From: DASYML01 sp036399835
GTDB lineage: Bacteria > Acidobacteriota > Blastocatellia > Pyrinomonadales > Pyrinomonadaceae
Reading direction: 5' to 3'
DNA length: 64,000 nucleotides
Assembly: GCA_036399835.1 (NCBI GenBank)
Contig: DASWMI010000192.1
Coordinates: 1 to 64,000 of the forward strand
A program made the translations under genes and the position numbers. Of the stretch, positions 52,905 to 61,889 are shown piece after piece. How positions within the stretch are numbered: position 1 is the stretch's first letter; the number at the start of each line of letters is the position of its first letter. The notes below the pieces were generated by a model. The model was not told the origin of the DNA, made no database searches, and worked only from the letters and a program-made list of their open reading frames with translations.

Positions 52905-53753
52905 ATGAAGAGGCTTATTCGAGGCGTTGTCAATAGCATCCTCGTCATCCTGGGAATCCTTTCAGCCGGGTTGGGGCTAAAGGGTTTTCTATTGTCGAGC
53001 CGTTTTATCGACGGCGGGGTGACGGGCGTTTCGATGCTGCTCTCGGACGTGCTCGGATTTCCGCTCTCTGTGCTCATCCTGGTCATCAACCTTCCTTTTA
53101 TAGCCCTGGGGTATCGTCAAATAGGCGGCGCGTTCGCCATCAAGAGTACGCTGGCAATCGCTGGCCTCTCGCTCTGCCTGGCCTTCGTTAAGTATCCTGA
53201 TGTGACGCCTGACAAGCTTTTGACAGCCGTCTTCGGAGGCTTTTTTATCGGCGCGGGGATAGGGCTTGCCATTCGCGGCGGCGCGGTGCTGGACGGGACC
53301 GAGATCGCCGCGCTGCTCATCAGCCGGAGCAGCCATCTCCTCAAGGTCGGAGATGTCATCCTCATCCTGAACATCTTTATCTTCTCGGCAGCCGCGTTTT
53401 TTCTCGGCATCGAATCGGCGCTCTATTCGATTCTGACTTACTTTGCCGCCTCAAAGACGATTGACTTTCTGATTCACGGGATAGAGGAATATACGGCCAT
53501 CCTGATTACCTCCGACCGGAGCGAGATTATCAGGCAGGAGTTGATACGCGTGCTCGGGCGCGGCGTGACTATCTACCAGGGACGTGGCGGGTGGACCAAC
53601 ATAGAGCAGGATATTCTCTTCTGCGTCGTGACGCGGCTGGAGATCGGGAGCGTCAAGAAGCTTGTCAAAGAAATAGACGAGACGGCGTTCATCGTGCTAC
53701 ATCCACTGTCCGACGTGGAGGGAGGCGTTATCAAGAAGACAGCTTTACACTGA
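52905..53753 (+). CDS. YitT-family membrane protein (DUF161/DUF2179)
   Basis: Inner-membrane protein of 282 residues with an architecture found in many bacteria but without an agreed function. The N-terminal part has five to six hydrophobic segments (VVNSILVILGILSAGLGLKG, FIDGGVTGVSMLLSDVLGFP, LAIRGGAVLDGTEIAALLIS). The C-terminal soluble domain (GRGVTIYQGRGGWTNIEQDI, then LFCVVTRLEIGSVKKLVKEI) is the DUF2179 module, a small cytoplasmic domain thought to bind a ligand. The full family length is present. The gene stands 114 bases after the amidohydrolase and before gltS. Transport or sensing of a small molecule is possible; I do not assign one. Confidence 0.88.
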   Translation: MKRLIRGVVNSILVILGILSAGLGLKGFLLSSRFIDGGVTGVSMLLSDVLGFPLSVLILVINLPFIALGYRQIGGAFAIKSTLAIAGLSLCLAFVKYPDVTPDKLLTAVFGGFFIGAGIGLAIRGGAVLDGTEIAALLISRSSHLLKVGDVILILNIFIFSAAAFFLGIESALYSILTYFAASKTIDFLIHGIEEYTAILITSDRSEIIRQELIRVLGRGVTIYQGRGGWTNIEQDILFCVVTRLEIGSVKKLVKEIDETAFIVLHPLSDVEGGVIKKTALH

Positions 53754-53872
53754 CGTACAAGACGCACGCTTCACGCGCACCGGACTCCTTCGACGAGCAT
53801 CAAAGGCATGCTCTTGCTGGCGGGAATCACCTGAGCCATCGCGTTCAACGCATTAGCTTTGGGGGAAGCTTA

Positions 53873-55195
53873 GTGGAAACAACCGTTGTCGAAGGGCTGC
53901 GCACTCTCAAGCTCGATCTGGTGCTGACGCTGGCGCTCGCCGCCCTCTTTCTCTTTGTCGGCTACGCTCTGCAAAGGCTCATCCCACAGCTCTCGCGCTC
54001 AAGCATTCCGGCTCCGGCCATCGGCGGGCTGCTCTTTGCCTTGATTGTGCTCGCGCTCCATGCGCGCGGCACGCTCGGCATCGCGCTCGATAGCAGCCTC
54101 CGCGCTCCGCTGCAAACAGCCTTCTTCACAACCATCGGTCTCAGCGCCACTCTCTCTCTGCTCAGGGCTGGCGGCTGGCGGATGGGCTTCTTCTGGCTCA
54201 TAGCCTCTCTGACGGCTGTGGTCCAGAACCTGGCCGGGATAGGGCTGGCGCGTGCGCTCAATGCTCCGGCTCCGCTCGGAATTATCTGCGGCGCACTGAC
54301 GCTGACGGGAGGCCCTGCCACGGGCCTCGCCTTTGCGGACAGGTTCGAGCAAATGGGAATCAAGGGGGCGGGCGCTCTGATTATAGCCTCCGCCACCTTC
54401 GGCATCTTTATGGCGAGCCTCGTCGGAAATCCCGTCGCCACAGCCTTGATCCGCCGCTTCAGATTGTCCGCCAGCGTCGCCGCGAAAAAGAGCGGCGGCG
54501 ATGAGTCGGAGTTCTGGGCCGTTGGACCAATCGGGGAGATGCGAGAGCAGGAAGAAGGGACGGGCGCACCCGCGAGGATAAACGGAGAAGGAAAAGCCGT
54601 AGGGAGTAAAGCCGTAGAGACGAACGCGGAATTGACCGGCGTCGTGTTGATTAAGAACCTGATGCTGATTCTCGCCTTGATGGGTTTGGGTGCGCTGGTG
54701 AGCATGGGAATGACGCGATTGGGAATGACGCTGCCGGGCTATGTGGGGGCGATGATGTTGGCGGCTGTGGTCCGAAATGTGGATGACCGGACGCGCTGGT
54801 TCGGTCTTAATATACGCGCCGTCGAAGCCCTCGGCGCGATTGCGCTCGCGCTCTTTCTGGTCATCGCGCTGATGGATTTAAAGCTCTGGCAACTGGCAGG
54901 GCTGGCTCTCCCGATGCTCTTGATTCTCTTTGCGCAGGTCGTTTTGATGATCGCTTACGCGGTGCTGGTCACATTTATTCTGATGGGACGCGATTACGAG
55001 GCGGCTGTCACGGCGAGCGGGCACATAGGCTTTGGGCTGGGGATTACGCCCAACGCTGTCGCCAACATGGAAGCTCTGACCGAAACCTATGGTCCTGCGC
55101 CGCGCAGCTTTCTGATTGTGCCGGTCGTCGGCGCTTTCTTTATAGATTTCTCGAACGTGCTCGTCATCACGCTCTTTCTCAACTTCATTCGCTGA
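53873..55195 (+). CDS. gltS: GltS-type sodium/glutamate symporter
   Basis: Inner-membrane sodium-coupled glutamate carrier, 440 residues. The start is a GTG at 53873 behind GGGGGAAG; the frame is open further upstream but only in non-coding DNA and the tail of the YitT gene. Ten or more hydrophobic helices are visible, with the family blocks SSIPAPAIGGLLFALIVLAL, LGIICGALTLTGGPATGLAF and GHIGFGLGITPNAVANMEAL, which correspond to the two pore loops of the carrier. A hydrophilic loop of about 55 residues after VATALIRRFRLS (Glu/Gly/Ala-rich) is longer than usual; E. coli GltS has 401 residues in all. It could return glutamate produced by the exported gamma-glutamyltransferase, an inference. Confidence 0.9.
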   Translation: METTVVEGLRTLKLDLVLTLALAALFLFVGYALQRLIPQLSRSSIPAPAIGGLLFALIVLALHARGTLGIALDSSLRAPLQTAFFTTIGLSATLSLLRAGGWRMGFFWLIASLTAVVQNLAGIGLARALNAPAPLGIICGALTLTGGPATGLAFADRFEQMGIKGAGALIIASATFGIFMASLVGNPVATALIRRFRLSASVAAKKSGGDESEFWAVGPIGEMREQEEGTGAPARINGEGKAVGSKAVETNAELTGVVLIKNLMLILALMGLGALVSMGMTRLGMTLPGYVGAMMLAAVVRNVDDRTRWFGLNIRAVEALGAIALALFLVIALMDLKLWQLAGLALPMLLILFAQVVLMIAYAVLVTFILMGRDYEAAVTASGHIGFGLGITPNAVANMEALTETYGPAPRSFLIVPVVGAFFIDFSNVLVITLFLNFIR

Positions 55196-55208
55196 GGACT
55201 CAAACATC

Positions 55209-56183
55209 ATGGCTGCAAAAACCTGCTCGATAATTCTTCTCATCTCACTTTCGCTACAGACTTTCGCTCTGGACGCCCGGGCAACTGGTCCAGCGAGACC
55301 GCCTGCCGAAACAGTTGCGCGCACGCAGGCAGCCTTGCAGGAGTTGGTCCAGGAAGCAGCGCAAGCTGCCTTGAAACGCTTCGCGGATAAAAATCTGAAG
55401 CCGGAGAATCTAGCCATCACGCTCATAGACCTCACGGACGCGCAGCACCCCGCGCAGGCCAGCTTTCGCGGCAACGAGCCGGTTTACCCCGCGAGCGTCG
55501 TCAAGCTCTTTTACCTCGCCGCAGCGCATCGCTGGCTCGAAGACGGCAAGCTGAAGATGACGGACGAACTCAAGCGCGCGCTGCGAGACATGATCGTGGA
55601 TTCCTCGAACGACGCGACGCATTACGTGCTGGATGCGCTGACGGACACATCGAGCGGCGTTGAGCTAAAGCCCAAAGAGATGGAGCGCTGGGGCTATAAG
55701 AGAAATGCTGTTAACCGTTATTATGCCTCGCTGGGCTACAGCAATATCAACGTCAATCAAAAGACCTACTGCGAAGATGTCTACGGGCGCGACCGCGTCT
55801 TTCGTGGTCCAAAGGGCGAGAATCGCAACCGCCTGACGACGGACGCGACGGCGCGGCTGCTCTCGGAGATTGTCCTGGGCCGCGCCGTGACGAGTGCGCG
55901 CAGCAACGCCATGATGGAACTCTTAAAGCGTGATTTCGCGGGCCAGAGTAAAGACCCTGACGATCAGGCGCACGGCTTTACAGCCATCGCGCTCAAGCCC
56001 GGCGCGCGGCTCTGGTCCAAGGCCGGCTGGACCAGCACGACGAGGCACGACGCGGCTTACATAGAACTGCCCGGCGGCGCGCGCTTTATCCTCGTCACCT
56101 TCACCACGGACCACGCAGGCGAGCGCGAGATTATCCCGACCGTCGCACGCACCATCATCGCAGGGATGGAAAAGCAAAGATAA
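55209..56183 (+). CDS. Class A beta-lactamase-like serine hydrolase, exported
   Basis: Secreted serine hydrolase of 324 residues with a signal peptide (CSIILLISLSLQTFALDA). Active-site elements of the beta-lactamase-2 family: YPASVVKLFYLAA with Ser96 and Lys99, SSNDATHYVLD in the place of the SDN box, and WSKAGWTST in the place of KTG. The KAG instead of KTG or KSG and an unclear Glu166 equivalent mean that true antibiotic hydrolysis is uncertain; a peptidase or cell-wall role is as likely. It starts 13 bases after gltS, so is probably co-transcribed. I make no resistance claim. Confidence 0.85.
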   Translation: MAAKTCSIILLISLSLQTFALDARATGPARPPAETVARTQAALQELVQEAAQAALKRFADKNLKPENLAITLIDLTDAQHPAQASFRGNEPVYPASVVKLFYLAAAHRWLEDGKLKMTDELKRALRDMIVDSSNDATHYVLDALTDTSSGVELKPKEMERWGYKRNAVNRYYASLGYSNINVNQKTYCEDVYGRDRVFRGPKGENRNRLTTDATARLLSEIVLGRAVTSARSNAMMELLKRDFAGQSKDPDDQAHGFTAIALKPGARLWSKAGWTSTTRHDAAYIELPGGARFILVTFTTDHAGEREIIPTVARTIIAGMEKQR

Positions 56184-56281
56184 AGTCAGAGCGCAGCAGC
56201 CATCGAATAAATCAATGATTAACTGATTCAATGGCTTCCCCTTCATCGTTCGTTGTGCATCGCTCATCGTTGCTTTCAGTT

Positions 56282-57163
56282 ATGATTACCGATCTCTCGA
56301 CATGGCACGAACCGCTGGGCAGTCTCTTTCCGAGGCTGTCCGGCACAGAGGAGTGTGCGCGCTATCGGCTGACGGATGAGCAGTTGGAATTTTACAGGGA
56401 GCGGGGGTATCTGGCCGGAATCCGCCTGCTCGATGATGGGCAAGTTGATGCGCTGCGCGCAGAGCTTGAAGAGCTTCTCAATCCTGCGCATCCCGCGCGT
56501 CATCTCTTTTACGAATACAACTCGAACGAATCCGCAGACCCCTCAAGGAGACTCTTTCATGCGCTCGGCGCATGGCGCATCACGCGGGGCTTTCACGACC
56601 TGCTCTGGCATCCGGGCTTGACCGTTGCGGCTTCGCAACTGCTTGAGGGCGGCGTGCGTTTCTGGCACGACCAGCTCTTTTATAAACCCGCGCATCACGG
56701 CGGCGTGGTGGCCTGGCATCAGGACTATTCCTACTGGACCAGGACCAGGCCGCTCGCGCACCTTTCATGCTGGATAGGTCTGGACGATACGGACCGCAGC
56801 AACGGCTGCCTGCATTACGTTCCCGGCAGCCACCTCTGGAATCTACTCCCAATGACAGGGCTGGCGAATGAGATGGACGCGATTCAAGCCGTGCTCTCGG
56901 AGCAACAGAAAAGGGATTTCAAGCCGGTCGCCATCGAGCTGAAAAAGGGCGAGTGCGCCTTTCATCATCCTTTGATGATTCACGGCTCTTTTGAAAATCT
57001 GACCGAGCGCCCGCGCCGCGCGACCGTCATCAATCTCTTTCGCGACGGCGTTGAATCCGACTCGGACGATGCCATGCTCGAAGGCGTCCCGCCGATTCCG
57101 CGCGGGGAAAAGATGCGCGGACAATTCTTTCCTTTACTCTTCGACCCCGCGAAAGCAGTTTGA
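56282..57163 (+). CDS. Phytanoyl-CoA dioxygenase (PhyH) family protein
   Basis: Fe(II)/2-oxoglutarate-dependent oxygenase, about 293 residues from ATG 56282; the in-frame ATG at 56231 adds a low-complexity leader ([13 protein letters not shown]) derived from TCATCG-rich intergenic sequence. The double-stranded beta-helix has the iron facial triad: WHQDYSYW with His146 and Asp148, and a distal His in [18 protein letters not shown], with the Arg that would bind 2-oxoglutarate. [20 protein letters not shown] and GSHLWNLLP is the conserved middle block. The family hydroxylates varied metabolites and the substrate is unknown. The next gene starts 13 bases later. Confidence 0.9.
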   Translation: MITDLSTWHEPLGSLFPRLSGTEECARYRLTDEQLEFYRERGYLAGIRLLDDGQVDALRAELEELLNPAHPARHLFYEYNSNESADPSRRLFHALGAWRITRGFHDLLWHPGLTVAASQLLEGGVRFWHDQLFYKPAHHGGVVAWHQDYSYWTRTRPLAHLSCWIGLDDTDRSNGCLHYVPGSHLWNLLPMTGLANEMDAIQAVLSEQQKRDFKPVAIELKKGECAFHHPLMIHGSFENLTERPRRATVINLFRDGVESDSDDAMLEGVPPIPRGEKMRGQFFPLLFDPAKAV

Positions 57164-57175
57164 AAGGAGAGCAGG

Positions 57176-58237
57176 ATGACTCTTAAAGAGCAGGAAGTCG
57201 AGCAGATTAAACAGCAGGAGGATGTCAAGCGTGCTTTAGAGCAGACGACGCCGACGCAGAGGCCCGAGGTCAAGCCTGTCTCAAGGACAAAAGACAAGGT
57301 CTGGCTGGGCACACACGCTCTGCTGCTCCTGGCGCTCGGCGGTTTCTACTATCTCTTGCGGCTCAGCTTCTTCGGCTTCGCTGCCAGATATGTGCCGCTC
57401 ATACAGCGTTTCACGCTCGGCGCGATGGCGGTTGTGCTGGTCCTGGTGATTGAGAAGTTTATCAACGTCTTTGCGATAGGACGCGTGGATGACATCGTCT
57501 CGCAGTATAACCTGAGACGAATCCTGCGGCTCGTCGTGGCGCTCGTCATCACCTTCATCATCATCTCGGTTCTCTTCGCCAACTGGTACACGGCGGTCGT
57601 CTCGCTCGGCCTCCTCTCGCTGATACTCGGTTTTGCGCTTCAGACTCCGATTACAAGCTTTATCGGTTGGATTTATATTCTGGTGAGAGCGCCCTACAGG
57701 GTCGGCGACCGCATCAAGATTGGAGACGCGACGGGCGATGTGATTGATGTTAGCTATCTGGACACGACGCTCTGGGAGTTTGGCGGCGATTATCTTTCGA
57801 CCGACCACCCGAGCGGGAGGGTCATCAAGTTTCCCAATTCAAACGTCCTCAGCTCGTCTGTCTTTAACTATACCTGGCCGGTCTTCCCTTATATCTGGAA
57901 CGAAATCAAATTCCAGATTTCTTACGACAGCGACCTGGAGTTTGTCGCGCGGACGATGCAGGAGGTGGCCGAGGAAGAGCTGGGCGAAGCGATGATGAAG
58001 CGCGTCAGCGTCTACCGCGAAGTGCTGGCCCAGACGCCCGTTGATGAGTTGCAGGTACGCGAGCGCCCCTCTGTGCTTTTTCGCGTCAGCGAGAACACAT
58101 GGGTCGAAGCCATTTGCCGTTATCTGGTCACGCCGCGCGAGGCTGGGAGAGTCAAGACAGTTCTCATCAAGAAGATGCTCGAAAAATTGAACGCCGAGCC
58201 GGAGCGCGTCATGTTCCCGAAGAGCAACATGAGGTGA
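57176..58237 (+). CDS. MscS-family mechanosensitive ion channel
   Basis: Inner-membrane channel of 353 residues that opens on membrane tension to release solutes. ATG 57176 follows AAGGAGAG. After a charged cytoplasmic N-terminus come four hydrophobic segments; the pore helix and following block VVSLGLLSLILGFALQTPIT and SFIGWIYILVRAPYRVGDRI are the MscS signature. The beta domain (IKIGDATGDVIDVSYLDTTL) and a C-terminal alpha/beta domain follow. It has one more helix than E. coli MscS (286 residues). The family is clear; ionic selectivity is not. It ends convergently with the DUF4097 gene. Confidence 0.9.
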   Translation: MTLKEQEVEQIKQQEDVKRALEQTTPTQRPEVKPVSRTKDKVWLGTHALLLLALGGFYYLLRLSFFGFAARYVPLIQRFTLGAMAVVLVLVIEKFINVFAIGRVDDIVSQYNLRRILRLVVALVITFIIISVLFANWYTAVVSLGLLSLILGFALQTPITSFIGWIYILVRAPYRVGDRIKIGDATGDVIDVSYLDTTLWEFGGDYLSTDHPSGRVIKFPNSNVLSSSVFNYTWPVFPYIWNEIKFQISYDSDLEFVARTMQEVAEEELGEAMMKRVSVYREVLAQTPVDELQVRERPSVLFRVSENTWVEAICRYLVTPREAGRVKTVLIKKMLEKLNAEPERVMFPKSNMR

Positions 58238-58309
58238 AGCCGCGCCCCAAGACTTATCGCCCCGCTTAACGAATGGTCCACACAGAAGCTTTCGCTCGCG
58301 GGCCGCGAG

Positions 58310-59455
58310 CTACATCTTGAGCTTGATATTTCCACTCACGGTCTTGATTGATAAAGGATGACCGCCGCGTCCAAGCTGGCCCATGGCACGTTGGCCCACA
58401 GGGCGTTTCTCTATCCTCAGCGCGAGGTTTTCATCAAAATCTATCTTGCCGGCAATGGTCTCTGCGTTGACATCCGCGTTGGTGTCGTTCGCCAGCCTCA
58501 ACTCGACGTTGCCCTTGACGGTGTTGAACTGGAGCGCGCCCTGCTCATTGCCACCCGCGAGTTCCGCCTTGATGTTGCCGTTCATGACGCTGGTCTTGAT
58601 CTCGCCGCCGACAGTCTCCAACTCGACCGTGCCCTGCTGAAGATTAACGCCGATTGAGCCGCTGATATTTTTAACCTCCACGTCCGAGTTGACGGAGGTG
58701 ATTGACAGTTGGGCCAGATTGCGCGGCAACCTGATTTCATAACGGACTTTAACATCATCGCCCGCGCCCGTCGGCGTACTCTCCAGAGTGAGGTTGTTCT
58801 TCTCGCTCGAAGAGATGATGGGGACGGCCTCGCGCTCTTCAGCCGAGCCGCCCTCCTTGATAATCTTCACTTCGGCCTGCGGCTCGTCCCATCCTTCAAT
58901 CTTGATGTCGCCGCTCACATTCTTGATCGAGACAGAGCTATCTTTGCCGAGCGCGTAGCTCTTTTCGATGACCGTCTTGCTGTCCGAGACATCCGCGTCA
59001 TCCTCATCCAGCGGCGCAGCGCCAGCCCTCTCCGCAGGCACGGGAGGACGAGGCGGCTGAGCCTTTTGCTCCGGACCATAAACGACGACGCGCTTCGGCT
59101 GTGGCGCGGACCGCTCGACAAAAAGGACCAGCGAGACGAGACCGAGCGCCAGGACGCACAGCCCCAGCCCGACGATGACCCATGTTCGCGAAGAGCCTGC
59201 GTGCGGCGGAGTATGGATGCCCGTCTGCGGCGCAAGTGGAGGTTGAAAGGCTGTCTGCCTGGGGAGATAGACGGGGTCTGTGTGTGACAGTGGAAGCGGC
59301 GAAGTGCTGGCCGGATTCTCCGCTACGGGTTCGGCGGTGAAGACTCTGGTCGGCAACTCTCCCTGCAAAGATTGGCTGATCTCCGCACCGCAGCGACGGC
59401 AGTAGCGCTGCCCCGCGACCAACTCCGCGCCGCAATTCTGACAATTTTCTTCCAT
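58310..59455 (-). CDS. Membrane-anchored zinc-ribbon / DUF4097 beta-repeat protein
   Basis: A 381-residue protein of unknown function. Residues 1-26 form a zinc ribbon (CQNCGAELVAGQRYCRRCGA, two CxxC pairs). A Pro-rich spacer leads to one transmembrane helix near residues 90-112 (TWVIVGLGLCVLALGLVSLV). The outer part, from about 150 on, is a DUF4097-type beta-solenoid: short strands repeating every 20 or so residues (SVSIKNVSGDIKIEGWDEPQ, TSVNSDVEVKNISGSIGVNL, TSVMNGNIKAELAGG). Such domains occur in envelope-stress and adhesin-like proteins. A small stem-loop GCTCGCG-N3-CGCGAGC (58294-58310) abuts its stop. Confidence 0.85.
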   Translation of the reverse strand: MEENCQNCGAELVAGQRYCRRCGAEISQSLQGELPTRVFTAEPVAENPASTSPLPLSHTDPVYLPRQTAFQPPLAPQTGIHTPPHAGSSRTWVIVGLGLCVLALGLVSLVLFVERSAPQPKRVVVYGPEQKAQPPRPPVPAERAGAAPLDEDDADVSDSKTVIEKSYALGKDSSVSIKNVSGDIKIEGWDEPQAEVKIIKEGGSAEEREAVPIISSSEKNNLTLESTPTGAGDDVKVRYEIRLPRNLAQLSITSVNSDVEVKNISGSIGVNLQQGTVELETVGGEIKTSVMNGNIKAELAGGNEQGALQFNTVKGNVELRLANDTNADVNAETIAGKIDFDENLALRIEKRPVGQRAMGQLGRGGHPLSIKTVSGNIKLKM

Positions 59456-59608
59456 CGCTCTCTTTCACACCCTCTGCGCGCCTTCGCTCGCCCAAACTGC
59501 CGGCGGCAGACGCGCTTCTCAAATCTGTCTAACTATATCTCAGAAATTCTCGAATTAACCAGATGACAAACGCTCGCATTCTCTTATTAGAGCGCGAGCG
59601 AAGCAGGA

Positions 59609-59648
59609 AAGGGGTCGCGGAATTCAACATCGAGTTCCGCGACCCCTT
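59609..59648. terminator. Hairpin downstream of the NTF2-like gene
   Basis: Perfect 14-bp inverted repeat AAGGGGTCGCGGAA (59609-59622) with TTCCGCGACCCCTT (59635-59648), 12-nt loop, 50 bases past the stop of the minus-strand gene. There is only a short T-run on either side, so termination is likely but not certain. Confidence 0.6.
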
Positions 59649-59697
59649 CATGGTCATGAATTATGTGGTGCGCTCTTTTCTGTCTGACAGCTTGCGG

Positions 59698-60219
59698 CTA
59701 TTTATTTATCGCAGCTGTTGCCGCGGGAGGATTCTCAACCTTTGTTGACTGATGAAACATAGCCATCCACTTGCCCTGGCGCTTGACCCAGACCGTACTG
59801 TCATAGGAAACCTCGCTCTCTGTTTTCCCGTTCGACGTGGCGCTGTTGATAGACTTGTAAGAAAGCAGGGCGGCATCTTTATCCAGCATCAGAATCTGCG
59901 GGTCTTCCATCCTGTATTCTGTAATCGTATAGCTCGGGTCAAAGATACTCGATAAGACTGCGGAAATCTTCATCGCTCCGCGAGAGCCGACAACCCATCC
60001 GTTCTGGTCCACGAGGGCCGTAAAACCCGCCTGATTCCTCGACTTAATAGCATCTAAAACCTTTTGTTCATTAGCAATAATCATACTCTCATCAGTGACC
60101 TTCGCAACTTGCGCCCCGCCCTTCGAGGCTTTTGCTCCTGTCCCGCCGCCTTGCGCGGAACAGATTGAAGCCAGAGCGAGAACTGTCAGGATTGCCAGCA
60201 GGAAACGAGTTGTTTTCAT
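59698..60219 (-). CDS. Secreted NTF2-like / DUF4440-type protein
   Basis: A 173-residue exported protein. Signal peptide MKTTRFLLAILTVLALASIC, cleaved near SAQ, then a Gly/Lys linker. Residues about 45-160 have the pattern of the NTF2-like cone fold: IIANEQKVLDAIKSRNQAGF, then FDPSYTITEYRMEDPQILML, and VSYDSTVWVKRQGKWMAMFH at the end, as in DUF4440/SnoaL-like proteins. Known members range from ligand-binding to weak enzymatic proteins; no function can be assigned. GGAGAA precedes the ATG. It is alone between two short intergenic stretches. Confidence 0.8.
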   Translation of the reverse strand: MKTTRFLLAILTVLALASICSAQGGGTGAKASKGGAQVAKVTDESMIIANEQKVLDAIKSRNQAGFTALVDQNGWVVGSRGAMKISAVLSSIFDPSYTITEYRMEDPQILMLDKDAALLSYKSINSATSNGKTESEVSYDSTVWVKRQGKWMAMFHQSTKVENPPAATAAINK

Positions 60220-60440
60220 TTTATTCTCCAGGAAAAGTAGGGATTCAAAAAGCCTTTATGGAAGCGGCTCTCTTCGGGCCGGATGAAGGATGGTCTCAAC
60301 GGCAAAGCAGGCAGGGTGTATCACGCGCCTTCGTCCGATGTCAATGATCTGGCGAACGCCAAAATAAAGCGCAAAGAACATCAAGGGTCTGGTCCACAAA
60401 ATGTCCTTTGCGCCTCGCATCTTCTCAGGAGTGACGAAAG

Positions 60441-60995
60441 CTAGAACCTGAATCCGCCGCCTGCGAGGAAGACTATAAAAAGGATGATATTGAGCAGGAG
60501 GGCGAGCAGCCCTGCGACAATGCCGCCGATAGCCATCCCCTTGCCGCCATACTGCGCCGGATTACTCTTGGCCTTCGAGAGAGCCAGAAAGCCCATCACC
60601 ATCGCCACCGGGCCGAGGACGATACCTAAAAAGCAGATACCTATAATCCCGCAGACCAGAGAGCCTATCGCCAGCCCGTTCGAGGTGCCCGTCATCGGTC
60701 CACCGTAAGCGGGCGAACCCGGCGGCGGCGGCGGCGACCAGCTTCCGGGCGAAGCAGGTGTTGAAGGCGGTGTCCAGGGGTCTGAGGGCGTGGCCCAGGA
60801 TGCGGGCGGGGGCGGTGTCGGGTCGCCGTAAGTGGCGGGCGGGCGGATTTCGCCTGTCGATGGCGGCGGAGCCATGATTGTCGCCATCGGGTCGTAAGAC
60901 GAAGCAAGCTCGCCCGTTTCCAGGCGCGTCCCGTCGTTAGCGCAAAAGCTCTGTGTGTCGTCGTAGGTTTGGCCGCATGTAGGGCATCGTTTCAT
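60441..60995 (-). CDS. Zinc-ribbon / DUF4190 membrane protein
   Basis: A 184-residue inner-membrane protein of unknown function. N-terminal zinc ribbon (MKRCPTCGQTYDDTQSFCAN), then a disordered segment of about 70 residues dominated by Pro, Ser and Gly (ATYGDPTPPPPASWATPSDP), and two hydrophobic helices forming a DUF4190 module: GLAIGSLVCGIIGICFLGIV with LGPVAMVMGFLALSKAKS, and GGIVAGLLALLLNIILFIVF. Similar proteins are common beside signalling genes. It is divergent from the ECF sigma gene. A ribosome site GGAGACTT precedes the start. Confidence 0.85.
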   Translation of the reverse strand: MKRCPTCGQTYDDTQSFCANDGTRLETGELASSYDPMATIMAPPPSTGEIRPPATYGDPTPPPPASWATPSDPWTPPSTPASPGSWSPPPPPGSPAYGGPMTGTSNGLAIGSLVCGIIGICFLGIVLGPVAMVMGFLALSKAKSNPAQYGGKGMAIGGIVAGLLALLLNIILFIVFLAGGGFRF

Positions 60996-61298
60996 CTCAA
61001 GTCTCCGATTCTTCGTGTCAGATTTTTACTCAAGCGGTCTGGAGGCTGGCCGTCTTTCCCGGACTGATTGATACCAGGCTGTCGCGCGGAATATTAGCCG
61101 TGGCAGTCGGGTTTGTCCAGTTTCAGCTAAAGCTAAGTTTCCCGCAAGTCTTGAAAGAGTGCGGGTTGGCCGCCGCTCCTGCTGCTTGTCTTTTTATTCG
61201 GCAGAGTATAAAAAGCGGCTGGCCTGCGGGGTTCGGGGCTGCGAGCTTTGAAAAAAAATATCCGTGCGTTGTTAATAAACCTAGCCGTGGAGCGTTTT
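60996..61298. promoter_or_regulatory. Divergent region before the ECF sigma gene
   Basis: About 303 bases with no convincing gene. It should carry the promoters of both flanking genes. TTGTCT (61186-61191) and TATAAA (61207-61212), spaced by 15, could be a weak sigma-70 promoter toward the sigma gene. A short stem CCCGCA (61141-61146) with TGCGGG (61160-61165) precedes it. I did not find a clear ECF-type promoter. Confidence 0.25.
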
Positions 61299-61889
61299 AT
61301 GGGTGGAGACGAATTTAAGGAGGAAGCCTTGTTAGCCGTCGCTCAAACGCTCAAAACTGTTCCAGAACCGCCCGCCGAGCTGGAAAAGCTCTTTCGAGAG
61401 CATCACGAACAAATCTATCGCGCGGCGCATCGCATCACGGGCAGCCCGCTCGATGCAGAGGATGTGCTGCAAACTATCTTCCTGCGCCTGGCGAAGAGCA
61501 GCAAACAGCCAGACCTCTCCCCCAACCCTGCCGGCTATCTACATCGCGCCGCCGTCAACGCTGCGCTCGATTTGATGCGCAGCCGCAGCCGGTACAGGTC
61601 CGTAGACCTGGAGACGGTCGAAGAGGATTTGGTCCAGAACGATTCAATGAACCCGGAAAAAGAGCAGGCCGACCGCGAATTGAGAAAGCTCATTCGGCAG
61701 GCCGTCGCGCGTTTGGGGACGAGCGCCGCAGAGATGTTCGTGCTCCGTTATTACGAAGGCTACGACAATCGCGAGATCGCAGAGATGTTGAATACCTCGC
61801 AGATGGTCGTCGCCGTCGTCCTGCATCGCGCGCGGACAAAGCTGCGCAAAGAGATTGGTGAATACCTGGAGAAACATCATGAAGAGTAA
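61299..61889 (+). CDS. ECF-type RNA polymerase sigma factor
   Basis: Alternative sigma factor of 196 residues that directs RNA polymerase to a small regulon. ATG 61299, with GTGGAG upstream, is preferred to a TTG at 61248. Region 2: LFREHHEQIYRAAHRITGSP, then LDAEDVLQTIFLRLAKSS. Region 4: LIRQAVARLGTSAAEMFVLR, YYEGYDNREIAEMLNTSQMV, then VAVVLHRARTKLRKEIG, with the helix-turn-helix. No long C-terminal extension. Its stop overlaps the start of the next gene, an anti-sigma-like FecR protein, which is the normal arrangement. The signal is unknown. Confidence 0.93.
   Translation: MGGDEFKEEALLAVAQTLKTVPEPPAELEKLFREHHEQIYRAAHRITGSPLDAEDVLQTIFLRLAKSSKQPDLSPNPAGYLHRAAVNAALDLMRSRSRYRSVDLETVEEDLVQNDSMNPEKEQADRELRKLIRQAVARLGTSAAEMFVLRYYEGYDNREIAEMLNTSQMVVAVVLHRARTKLRKEIGEYLEKHHEE

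Noticed and set aside
53591..53872. Long N-terminal extension of gltS overlapping the YitT gene
   Set aside because: The extension is polar and overlaps the coding C-terminus of the YitT gene out of frame; a GTG with a strong ribosome site at 53873 begins the first real membrane helix.
55209..56183. Calling this an antibiotic-resistance beta-lactamase
   Set aside because: The serine and lysine are present, but KAG replaces the KTG box and the Glu166 equivalent is unclear; many such proteins are not drug-hydrolysing.
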